Source: Loxodes magnus
Lineage: Eukaryota; Ciliophora; Karyorelictea; Loxodida; Loxodidae
Length of the DNA stretch: 64,000 nucleotides
Direction of reading: 5' to 3'
NCBI GenBank assembly: GCA_946699065.1
Contig: CAMPDV010002000.1
Coordinates: forward strand, 20,964-84,963
Each line of letters opens with the position of its first letter. Position 1 is the stretch's first letter. The position numbers and the translations under genes were made by a program. The notes under the pieces were generated by a model. The model was not told the origin of the DNA, ran no database searches, and saw nothing but the letters and a program-made list of their open reading frames with translations. Below, one piece after another: positions 1-10,167 of this stretch.

Positions 1-85
1 TCACTTTTCTTAGAAATCTTATCTAGTTCTTAAAACTTTCAAATACATAAACTGATCTTCAGACTCTTTTACTTGCTTTTCTTAT
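1..85 (+). repeat. Reference short monomer S1, 85 bp (CTTATCTAG form)
   Basis: This unit matches the L monomer except that CTTATC runs directly into TAGTTCTT, removing 15 bp. The removed block lies between two TC dinucleotides (TATC...TTC-TAG), which fits a deletion at 2-bp microhomology or the equivalent insertion. A second copy follows directly at 86-170. S1 units are scattered singly or in pairs through most of the array and are absent from three long stretches (35.7-39.2, 45.9-54.2 and 54.3-56.7 kb). Some S1 units also carry CTAATC in place of CTGATC. Confidence 0.96.
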
Positions 86-454
86 TCACTTTTCTTAGAA
101 ATCTTATCTAGTTCTTAAAACTTTCAAATACATAAACTGATCTTCAGACTCTTTTACTTGCTTTTCTTATTCACTTTTCTTAGAATCTTATCATTCTTTT
201 AAACTTCTAGTTCTTAAAACTTTCAAATACATAAACTGATCTTCAGACTCTTTTACTTGCTTTTCTTATTCACTTTTCTTAGAAATCTTATCTAGTTCTT
301 AAAACCTTCAAATACATAAACTGATCTTCAGACTCTTTTACTTGCTTTTCTTATTCACTTTTCTTAGAAATCCTATCATTCTTTTAAACTTCTAGTTCTT
401 AAAACTTTCAAATACATAAACTGATCTTCAGACTCTTTTACTTGCTTTTCTTAT

Positions 455-554
455 TCACTTTTCTTAGAAATCTTATCATTCTTTTAAACTTCTAGTTCTT
501 AAAACTTTCAAATACATAAACTGATCTTCAGACTCTTTTACTTGCTTTTCTTAT
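455..554 (+). repeat. Reference long (L) monomer, 100 bp
   Basis: I use this copy as the reference, with position 1 at TCACTTTTCT. By count it has about 47 T, 28 A, 20 C and 5 G, so the + strand is strongly C-over-G and T-over-A, and it contains no CpG. Positions 22-36, roughly ATTCTTTTAAACTTC with one-base ambiguity at the edges, are the 15 bp missing from S monomers. Positions 71 to 100 and on into 1-18 of the next unit (CTTTTACTTGC, CTTTTCTTAT, TCACTTTTCTTAGAAAT) hardly vary across the window. Variation concentrates near positions 19-20, 27, 44-45 and 68-75. L monomers are the majority class. Confidence 0.97.
482..504. other. Hairpin-capable inverted repeat at the indel site of L monomers
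   Basis: In the reference L monomer (positions 28-50) TTTTAA-ACT pairs with AGT-TC-TTAAAA, leaving a TCT loop. This gives a 6+3 bp stem with a 2-nt bulge. The left arm lies inside the 15-bp block, so S monomers lose the hairpin. A second, overlapping feature is the direct repeat AAACTT (32-37 and 48-53, 16 bp apart), which explains the 84-bp monomers. The structure recurs in every L unit. That it forms in the cell, and that it causes the length changes, is inference. The stem is AT-rich and weak. Confidence 0.7.
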
Positions 555-2934
555 TCACTTTTCTTAGAAATCTTATCATTCTTTTAAACTTCTAGTTCTT
601 AAAACTTTCAAATACATAAACTGATCTTCAGACTCTTTTACTTGCTTTTCTTATTCACTTTTCTTAGAAATCCTATCATTCTTTTAAACTTCTAGTTCTT
701 AAAACTTTCAAATACATAAACTGATCTTCAGACTCTTTTACTTGCTTTTCTTATTCACTTTTCTTAGAAATCTTATCATTTTTTTAAACTTCTAGTTCTT
801 AAAACTTTCAAATACATAAACTGATATTCAGACTCTTTTACTTGCTTTTCTTATTCACTTTTCTTAGAAATCTTATCATTCTTTTAAACTTCTAGTTCTT
901 AAAACTTTCAAATACATAAACTGATCTTCAGACTCTTTTACTTGCTTTTCTTATTCACTTTTCTTAGAAATCTTATCATTCTTTTAAACTTCTAGTTCTT
1001 AAAACTTTCAAATACATAAACTGATCTTCAGACTCTTTTACTTGCTTTTCTTATTCACTTTTCTTAGAAATCTTATCATTTTTTTAAACTTCTAGTTCTT
1101 AAAACTTTCAAATACATAAACTGATCTTCAGACTCTTTTACTTGCTTTTCTTATTCACTTTTCTTAGAAATCTTATCATTCTTTTAAACTTCTAGTTCTT
1201 AAAACTTTCAAATACATAAACTGATCTTCAGACTCTTTTACTTGCTTTTCTTATTCACTTTTCTTAGAAATCTTATCATTCTTTTAAACTTCTAGTTCTT
1301 AAAACTTTCAAATACATAAACTGATCTTCAGACTCTTTTACTTGCTTTTCTTATTCACTTTTCTTAGAAATCTTATATAGTTCTTAAAACTTTCAAATAC
1401 ATAAACTGATCTTCAGACTCTTTTACTTGCTTTTCTTATTCACTTTTCTTAGAAATCCTATCATTCTTTTAAACTTCTAGTTCTTAAAACTTTCAAATAC
1501 ATAAACTGATCTTCAGACTCTTTTACTTGCTTTGCTTATTCACTTTTCTTAGAAATCTTATCATTCTTTTAAACTTCTAGTTCTTAAAACTTTCAAATAC
1601 ATAAACTGATCTTCAGACTCTTTTACTTGCTTTTCTTATTCACTTTTCTTAGAAATCTTATCTAGTTCTTAAAACTTTCAAATACATAAACTGATCTTCA
1701 GACTCTTTTACTTGCTTTTCTTATTCACTTTTCTTAGAAATCTTATCTAGTTCTTAAAACTTTCAAATACATAAACTGATCTTCAGACTCTTTTACTTGC
1801 TTTTCTTATTCACTTTTCTTAGAAATCTTATCTAGTTCTTGAAACTTTCAAATACATAAACTGATCTTCAGACTCTTTTACTTGCTTTTCTTATTCACTT
1901 TTCTTAGAAATCTTATCATTCTTTTAAACTTCTAGTTCTTAAAACTTTCAAATACATAAACTGATCTTTAGACTCTTTTACTTGCTTTTCTTATTCACTT
2001 TTCTTTGAAATCCTATCATTCTTTTAAACTTCTAGTTCTTAAAACTTTCAAATACATAAACTGATCTTCAGACTCTTTTACTTGCTTTTCTTATTCACTT
2101 TTCTTAGAAATCTTATATAGTTCTTAAAACTTTCAAATACATAAACTGATCTTCAGACTCTTTTACTTGCTTTTCTTATTCACTTTTCTTAGAAATCCTA
2201 TCATTCTTTTAAACTTCTAGTTCTTAAAACTTTCAAATACATAAACTGATCTTCAGACTCTTTTACTTGCTTTTCTTATTCACTTTTCTTAGAAATCTTA
2301 TCATTCTTTTAAACTTCTAGTTCTTAAAACTTTCAAATACATAAACTGATTTTCAGACTCTTTTACTTGCTTTTCTTATTCACTTTTCTTAGAAATCTTA
2401 TCTAGTTCTTAAAACTTTCAAATACATAAACTAATCTTCAGACTCTTTTACTTGCTTTTCTTATTCACTTTTCTTAGAAATCCTATCATTCTTTTAAACT
2501 TCTAGTTCTTAAAACTTTCAAATACATAAACTGATATTCAGACTCTTTTACTTGCTTTTCTTATTCACTTTTCTTAGAAATCCTATCATTCTTTTAAACT
2601 TCTAGTTCTTAAAACTTTCAAATACATAAACTGATCTTCAGACTCTTTTACTTGCTTTTCTTATTCACTTTTCTTAGAAATCTTATCTAGTTCTTAAAAC
2701 TTTCAAATACATAAACTGATCTTCAGACTCTTTTACTTGCTTTTCTTATTCACTTTTCTTAGAAATCTTATCTAGTTCTTAAAACTTTCAAATACATAAA
2801 CTGATCTTCAGACTCTTTTACTTGCTTTTCTTATTCACTTTTCTTAGAAATCCTATCATTCTTTTAAACTTCTAGTTCTTAAAACTTTCAAATACATAAA
2901 CTGATCTTCAGACTCTTTTACTTGCTTTTCTTAT

Positions 2935-3033
2935 TCACTTTTCTTAAAAATCTTATCATTCTTTTAAACTTCTATTCTTAAAACTTTCAAATACATAAAC
3001 TGATCTTCAGACTCTTTTACTTGCTTTTCTTAT
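2935..3033 (+). repeat. 99-bp variant L monomer with two linked marks
   Basis: This unit has CTTAAAAATC instead of CTTAGAAATC, and TCTATTCTT instead of TCTAGTTCTT (one G lost). The same pair of changes occurs together in only two other units that I found, at 6309-6407 and 60894-60992. Here and at 6309 it ends similar monomer chains (GATTTTCAG L, S with CTAATC, CCTATC L, CCTATC L, S, CCTATC L), so those two neighbourhoods are related. The second chain has one S fewer. Confidence 0.88.
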
Positions 3034-4813
3034 TCACTTTTCTTAGAAATCTTATATAGTTCTTAAAACTTTCAAATACATAAACTGATCTTCAGACTCT
3101 TTTACTTGCTTTTCTTATTCACTTTTCTTAGAAATCTTATCTAGTTCTTAAAACTTTCAAATACATAAACTGATCTTCAGACTCTTTTACTTGCTTTTCT
3201 TATTCACTTTTCTTAGAAATCTTATCATTTTTTTAAACTTCTAGTTCTTAAAACTTTCAAATACATAAACTGATCTTCAGACTCTTTTACTTGCTTTTCT
3301 TATTCACTTTTCTTAGAAATCTTATCTAGTTCTTAAAACCTTCAAATACATAAACTGATCTTCAGACTCTTTTACTTGCTTTTCTTATTCACTTTTCTTA
3401 GAAATCCTATCATTCTTTTAAACTTCTAGTTCTTAAAACTTTCAAATACATAAACTGATCTTCAGACTCTTTTACTTGCTTTTCTTATTCACTTTTCTTA
3501 GAAATCTTATCATTCTTTTAAACTTCTAGTTCTTAAAACTTTCAAATACATAAACTGATCTTCAGACTCTTTTACTTGCTTTTCTTATTCACTTTTCTTA
3601 GAAATCTTATCATTCTTTTAAACTTCTAGTTCTTAAAACTTTCAAATACATAAACTGATCTTCAGACTCTTTTACTTGCTTTTCTTATTCACTTTTCTTA
3701 GAAATCTTATCATTCTTTTAAACTTCTAGTTCTTAAAACTTTCAAATACATAAACTGATCTTCAGACTCTTTTACTTGCTTTTCTTATTCTCTTTTCTTA
3801 GAAATCTTATATAGTTCTTAAAACTTTCAAATACATAAACTGATCTTCAGACTCTTTTACTTGCTTTTCTTATTCACTTTTCTTAGAAATCTTATCTAGT
3901 TCTTAAAACTTTCAAATACATAAACTGATCTTCAGACTCTTTTACTTGCTTTTCTTATTCACTTTTCTTAGAAATCTTATCATTTTTTTAAACTTCTAGT
4001 TCTTAAAACTTTCAAATACATAAACTGATCTTCAGACTCTTTTACTTGCTTTTCTTATTCACTTTTCTTAGAAATCTTATCTAGTTCTTAAAACCTTCAA
4101 ATACATAAACTGATCTTCAGACTCTTTTACTTGCTTTTCTTATTCACTTTTCTTAGAAATCCTATCATTCTTTTAAACTTCTAGTTCTTAAAACTTTCAA
4201 ATACATAAACTGATCTTCAGACTCTTTTACTTGCTTTTCTTATTCACTTTTCTTAGAAATCTTATCATTCTTTTAAACTTCTAGTTCTTAAAACTTTCAA
4301 ATACATAAACTGATCTTCAGACTCTTTTACTTGCTTTTCTTATTCACTTTTCTTAGAAATCTTATCATTCTTTTAAACTTCTAGTTCTTAAAACTTTCAA
4401 ATACATAAACTGATCTTCAGACTCTTTTACTTGCTTTTCTTATTCACTTTTCTTAGAAATCTTATCATTCTTTTAAACTTCTAGTTCTTAAAACTTTCAA
4501 ATACATAAACTGATCTTCAGACTCTTTTACTTGCTTTTCTTATTCTCTTTTCTTAGAAATCTTATATAGTTCTTAAAACTTTCAAATACATAAACTGATC
4601 TTCAGACTCTTTTACTTGCTTTTCTTATTCACTTTTCTTAGAAATCTTATCTAGTTCTTAAAACTTTCAAATACATAAACTGATCTTCAGACTCTTTTAC
4701 TTGCTTTTCTTATTCACTTTTCTTAGAAATCTTATCATTTTTTTAAACTTCTAGTTCTTAAAACTTTCAAATACATAAACTGATTTTCAGACTCTTTTAC
4801 TTGCTTTTCTTAT
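3034..4813 (+). repeat. 755-bp higher-order repeat, two tandem copies plus a partial
   Basis: Units 3304-4058 and 4059-4813 are tandem copies of an eight-monomer block: S with AAAACC, CCTATC L, three CTTATC L, S2 (TCTC/TATATAG), S1 and ATTTTTTT L. The sum is 3 x 85 + 5 x 100 = 755 bp. The only difference I see between the copies is GATTTTCAG near 4784 in the second. The segment 3034-3303 matches the last three monomers of the block except for a TCAC start, so it is a partial third copy. Near-identity implies a recent duplication. Confidence 0.9.
3789..3873 (+). repeat. Reference short monomer S2, 85 bp (TCTC + TATATAG form)
   Basis: This short unit has two linked changes: it begins TCTCTTTTCT instead of TCACTTTTCT, and it reads CTTATATAG instead of CTTATCTAG. 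The TCTC start was seen near 3789, 4543, 4814, 4999, 7578, 7663, 8873, 8958, 12153, 12922, 13592, 13676, 17427, 19066, 20136, 21491, 25557 and 57013. It was always in an 85-bp unit with TATATAG, except for one TATAAAG at about 19086. TATATAG also occurs with the ordinary TCAC start, so the TCTC form looks derived from it. S2 is usually followed by S1 and then an ATTTTTTT-type L unit, a frequent HOR starter. Confidence 0.93.
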
Positions 4814-5083
4814 TCTCTTTTCTTAGAAATCTTATATAGTTCTTAAAACTTTCAAATACATAAACTGATCTTCAGACTCTTTTACTTGCTTTTCTTATTC
4901 ACTTTTCTTAGAAATCTTATCATTTTTTTAAACTTCTAGTTCTTAAAACTTTCAAATACATAAACTGATTTTCAGACTCTTTTACTTGCTTTTCTTATTC
5001 TCTTTTCTTAGAAATCTTATATAGTTCTTAAAACTTTCAAATACATAAACTGATCTTCAGACTCTTTTACTTGCTTTTCTTAT
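4714..5083 (+). repeat. 185-bp L+S2 dimer in tandem duplicate
   Basis: The dimer is an L unit with ATTTTTTT and GATTTTCAG followed by an S2 unit (TCTC, TATATAG). It occurs at 4714-4898 and immediately again at 4899-5083. The first copy overlaps the end of the 755-bp HOR, so this duplication happened after, or at the edge of, that HOR. It shows that amplification units can be as small as two monomers. Confidence 0.88.
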
Positions 5084-6308
5084 TCACTTTTCTTAGAAAT
5101 CTTATCATTCTTTTAAACTTCTAGTTCTTAAAACTTTCAAATACATAAACTGATCTTCAGACTCTTTTACTTGCTTTTCTTATTCACTTTTCTTAGAAAT
5201 CTTATCTAGTTCTTAAAACTTTCAAATACATAAACTGATCTTTAGACTCTTTTACTTGCTTTTCTTATTCACTTTTCTTAGAAATCTTATCTAGTTCTTA
5301 AAACTTTCAAATACATAAACTGATCTTCAGACTCTTTTACTTGCTTTTCTTATTCACTTTTCTTAGAAATCCTATCATTCTTTTAAACTTCTAGTTCTTA
5401 AAACTTTCAAATACATAAACTGATCTTCAGACTCTTTTACTTGCTTTTCTTATTCACTTTTCTTAGAAATCTTATCTAGTTCTTAAAACTTTCAAATACA
5501 TAAACTGATCTTCAGACTCTTTTACTTGCTTTTCTTATTCACTTTTCTTAGAAATCCTATCATTCTTTTAAACTTCTAGTTCTTAAAACTTTCAAATACA
5601 TAAACTGATCTTCAGACTCTTTTACTTGCTTTTCTTATTCACTTTTCTTAGAAATCCTATCATTCTTTTAAACTTCTAGTTCTTAAAACTTTCAAATACA
5701 TAAACTGATCTTCAGACTCTTTTACTTGCTTTTCTTATTCACTTTTCTTAGAAATCTTATCATTCTTTTAAACTTCTAGTTCTTAAAACTTTCAAATACA
5801 TAAACTGATTTTCAGACTCTTTTACTTGCTTTTCTTATTCACTTTTCATAGAAATCTTATCTAGTTCTTAAAACTTTCAAATACATAAACTAATCTTCAG
5901 ACTCTTTTACTTGCTTTTCTTATTCACTTTTCTTAGAAATTCTATCATTCTTTTAAACTTCTAGTTCTTAAAACTTTCAAATACATAAACTGATCTTCAG
6001 ACTCTTTTACTTGCTTTTCTTATTCACTTTTCTTAGAAATCCTATCATTCTTTTAAACTTCTAGTTCTTAAAACTTTCAAATACATAAACTGATCTTCAG
6101 ACTCTTTTACTTGCTTTTCTTATTCACTTTTCTTAGAAATCTTATCTAGTTCTTAAAACTTTCAAATACATAAACTGATCTTTAGACTCTTTTACTTGCT
6201 TTTCTTATTCACTTTTCTTAGAAATCCTATCATTCTTTTAAACTTCTAGTTCTTAAAACTTTCAAATACATAAACTGATCTTCAGACTCTTTTACTTGCT
6301 TTTCTTAT

Positions 6309-6407
6309 TCACTTTTCTTAAAAATCTTATCATTCTTTTAAACTTCTATTCTTAAAACTTTCAAATACATAAACTGATCTTCAGACTCTTTTACTTGCTT
6401 TTCTTAT
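6309..6407 (+). repeat. Second copy of the double-marked 99-bp monomer
   Basis: It carries the same CTTAAAAATC and TCTATTCTT marks as 2935-3033. The preceding units (from about 5750) repeat the order seen from about 2280: GATTTTCAG L, then S with CTAATC, CCTATC-type L units and S. The spacing differs by one 85-bp unit: the CTAATC marks are 3459 bp apart and the TCTATTC marks 3374 bp. This is consistent with duplication of a multi-monomer block followed by loss of one S unit. Confidence 0.87.
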
Positions 6408-7577
6408 TCACTTTTCTTAGAAATCTTATCATTCTTTTAAACTTCTAGTTCTTAAAACTTTCAAATACATAAACTGATCTTCAGACTCTTTTACTTGCTT
6501 TTCTTATTCACTTTTCTTAGAAATCTTATCATTTTTTTAAACTTCTAGTTCTTAAAACTTTCAAATACATAAACTGATCTTCAGACTCTTTTACTTGCTT
6601 TTCTTATTCACTTTTCTTAGAAATCTTATCATTCTTTTAAACTTCTAGTTCTTAAAACTTTCAAATACATAAACTGATCTTCAGACTCTTTTACTTGCTT
6701 TTCTTATTCACTTTTCTTAGAAATCTTATCTAGTTCTTAAAACTTTCAAATACATAAACTAATCTTCAGACTCTTTTACTTGCTTTTCTTATTCACTTTT
6801 CTTAGAAATCCTATCATTCTTTTAAACTTCTAGTTCTTAAAACTTTCAAATACATAAACTGATCTTCAGACTCTTTTACTTGCTTTTCTTATTCACTTTT
6901 CTTAGAAATCTTATCATTCTTTTAAACTTCTAGTTCTTAAAACTTTCAAATACATAAACTGATCTTCAGACTCTTTTACTTGCTTTTCTTATTCACTTTT
7001 CTTAGAAATCTTATCTAGTTCTTAAAACTTTCAAATACATAAACTGATCTTCAGACTCTTTTACTTGCTTTTCTTATTCACTTTTCTTAGAAATCCTATC
7101 ATTCTTTTAAACTTCTAGTTCTTAAAACTTTCAAATACATAAACTGATCTTCAGACTCTTTTACTTGCTTTTCTTATTCACTTTTCTTAGAAATCTTATC
7201 ATTCTTTTAAACTTCTAGTTCTTAAAACTTTCAAATACATAAACTGATCTTCAGACTCTTTTACTTGCTTTTCTTATTCACTTTTCTTAGAAATCTTATC
7301 ATTCTTTTAAACTTCTAGTTCTTAAAACTTTCAAATACATAAACTGATCTTCAGACTCTTTTACTTGCTTTTCTTATTCACTTTTCTTAGAAATCCTATC
7401 ATTCTTTTAAACTTCTAGTTCTTAAAACTTTCAAATACATAAACTGATCTTCAGACTCTTTTACTTGCTTTTCTTATTCACTTTTCTTAGAAATCTTATC
7501 ATTTTTTTAAACTTCTAGTTCTTAAAACTTTCAAATACATAAACTGATCTTCAGACTCTTTTACTTGCTTTTCTTAT

Positions 7578-8872
7578 TCTCTTTTCTTAGAAATCTTATA
7601 TAGTTCTTAATACTTTCAAATACATAAACTGATCTTCAGACTCTTTTACTTGCTTTTCTTATTCTCTTTTCTTAGAAATCTTATATAGTTCTTAAAACTT
7701 TCAAATACATAAACTGATCTTCAGACTCTTTTACTTGCTTTTCTTATTCACTTTTCTTAGAAATCTTATCTAGTTCTTAAAACTTTCAAATACATAAACT
7801 GATCTTCAGACTCTTTTACTTGCTTTTCTTATTCACTTTTCTTAGAAATCTTATCATTTTTTTAAACTTCTAGTTCTTAAAACTTTCAAATACATAAACT
7901 GATCTTTAGACTCTTTTACTTGCTTTTCTTATTCACTTTTCTTAGAAATCCTATCATTCTTTTAAACTTTTAGTTCTTAAAACTTTCAAATACATAAACT
8001 GATCTTCAGACTCTTTTACTTGCTTTTCTTATTCACTTTTCTTAGAAATCTTATCTAGTTCTTAAAACTTTCAAATACATAAACTGATCTTTAGACTCTT
8101 TTACTTGCTTTTCTTATTCACTTTTCTTAGAAATCCTATCATTCTTTTAAACTTCTAGTTCTTAAAACTTTCAAATACATAAACTGATCTTCAGACTCTT
8201 TTACTTGCTTTTCTTATTCACTTTTCTTAGAAATCTTATCATTCTTTTAAACTTCTAGTTCTTAAAACTTTCAAATACATAAACTGATCTTCAGACTCTT
8301 TTACTTGCTTTTCTTATTCACTTTTCTTAGAAATCTTATATAGTTCTTAAAACTTTCAAATACATAAACTGATCTTCAGACTCTTTTACTTGCTTTTCTT
8401 ATTCACTTTTCTTAGAAATCTTATCTAGTTCTTATAACTTTCAAATACATAAACTGATCTTCAGACTCTTTTACTTGCTTTTCTTATTCACTTTTCTTAG
8501 AAATCTTATCATTTTTTTAAACTTCTAGTTCTTAAAACTTTCAAATACATAAACTGATCTTCAGACTCTTTTACTTGCTTTTCTTATTCACTTTTCTTAG
8601 AAATCTTATCTAGTTCTTAAAACCTTCAAATACATAAACTGATCTTCAGACTCTTTTACTTGCTTTTCTTATTCACTTTTCTTAGAAATCCTATCATTCT
8701 TTTAAACTTCTAGTTCTTAAAACTTTCAAATACATAAACTGATCTTCAGACTCTTTTACTTGCTTTTCTTATTCACTTTTCTTAGAAATCTTATCATTTT
8801 TTTAAACTTCTAGTTCTTAAAACTTTCAAATACATAAACTGATCTTCAGACTCTTTTACTTGCTTTTCTTAT
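7578..8872 (+). repeat. 1295-bp higher-order repeat, copy 1
   Basis: This is a fourteen-monomer block (7 S + 7 L). It starts with an S2 unit marked CTTAATACTTT, then S2, S1, ATTTTTTT L with GATCTTTAG, CCTATC L with AAACTTTTAG, S1 with GATCTTTAG, CCTATC L, CTTATC L, S with TATATAG, S1, ATTTTTTT L, S with AAAACC, CCTATC L and ATTTTTTT L. The block is followed directly by copy 2 (8873) and repeated at 13592. Copy 1 has a private change CTTATAAC near 8431. Confidence 0.92.
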
Positions 8873-10167
8873 TCTCTTTTCTTAGAAATCTTATATAGTT
8901 CTTAATACTTTCAAATACATAAACTGATCTTCAGACTCTTTTACTTGCTTTTCTTATTCTCTTTTCTTAGAAATCTTATATAGTTCTTAAAACTTTCAAA
9001 TACATAAACTGATCTTCAGACTCTTTTACTTGCTTTTCTTATTCACTTTTCTTAGAAATCTTATCTAGTTCTTAAAACTTTCAAATACATAAACTGATCT
9101 TCAGACTCTTTTACTTGCTTTTCTTATTCACTTTTCTTAGAAATCTTATCATTTTTTTAAACTTCTAGTTCTTAAAACTTTCAAATACATAAACTGATCT
9201 TTAGACTCTTTTACTTGCTTTTCTTATTCACTTTTCTTAGAAATCCTATCATTCTTTTAAACTTTTAGTTCTTAAAACTTTCAAATACATAAACTGATCT
9301 TCAGACTCTTTTACTTGCTTTTCTTATTCACTTTTCTTAGAAATCTTATCTAGTTCTTAAAACTTTCAAATACATAAACTGATCTTTAGACTCTTTTACT
9401 TGCTTTTCTTATTCACTTTTCTTAGAAATCCTATCATTCTTTTAAACTTCTAGTTCTTAAAACTTTCAAATACATAAACTGATCTTCAGACTCTTTTACT
9501 TGCTTTTCTTATTCACTTTTCTTAGAAATCTTATCATTCTTTTAAACTTCTAGTTCTTAAAACTTTCAAATACATAAACTGATCTTCAGACTCTTTTACT
9601 TGCTTTTCTTATTCACTTTTCTTAGAAATCTTATATAGTTCTTAAAACTTTCAAATACATAAACTGATCTTCAGACTCTTTTACTTGCTTTTCTTATTCA
9701 CTTTTCTTAGAAATCTTATCTAGTTCTTAAAACTTTCAAATACATAAACTGATCTTCAGACTCTTTTACTTGCTTTTCTTATTCACTTTTCTTAGAAATC
9801 TTATCATTTTTTTAAACTTCTAGTTCTTAAAACTTTCAAATACATAAACTGATCTTCAGACTCTTTTACTTGCTTTTCTTATTCACTTTTCTTAGAAATC
9901 TTATCTAGTTCTTAAAACCTTCAAATACATAAACTGATCTTCAGACTCTTTTACTTGCTTTTCTTATTCACTTTTCTTAGAAATCCTATCATTCTTTTAA
10001 ACTTCTAGTTCTTAAAACTTTCAAATACATAAACTGATCTTCAGACTCTTTTACTTGCTTTTCTTATTCACTTTTCTTAGAAATCTTATCATTCTTTTAA
10101 ACTTCTAGTTCTTAAAACTTTCAAATACATAAACTGATTTTCAGACTCTTTTACTTGCTTTTCTTAT
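8873..10167 (+). repeat. 1295-bp higher-order repeat, copy 2
   Basis: Monomers 1-13 (8873-10067) follow copy 1 in order and in marks, including CTTAATACTTT, AAACTTTTAG and AAAACC, at an exact offset of 1295 bp. The fourteenth monomer (10068-10167) differs: it is CTTATC-ATTC with GATTTTCAG rather than the ATTTTTTT form. The copy boundary therefore falls near 10.07 kb. Confidence 0.92.

Larger units (their letters stand above)
1..3033 (+). repeat. Mixed L/S domain at the left edge
   Basis: I count 31 monomers here, 11 of them short (starting at 1, 86, 270, 1355, 1640, 1725, 1810, 2095, 2380, 2665 and 2750). The unit at 171-269 is 99 bp through loss of one A in AGAAATC. A run of ten L units occupies 355-1354. 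The rest alternates in irregular groups, with repeated motifs such as S(TATATAG)-CCTATC-CTTATC at 1355 and again at 2095. No regular HOR period is evident at this scale, although local similarity is high. Confidence 0.88.
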
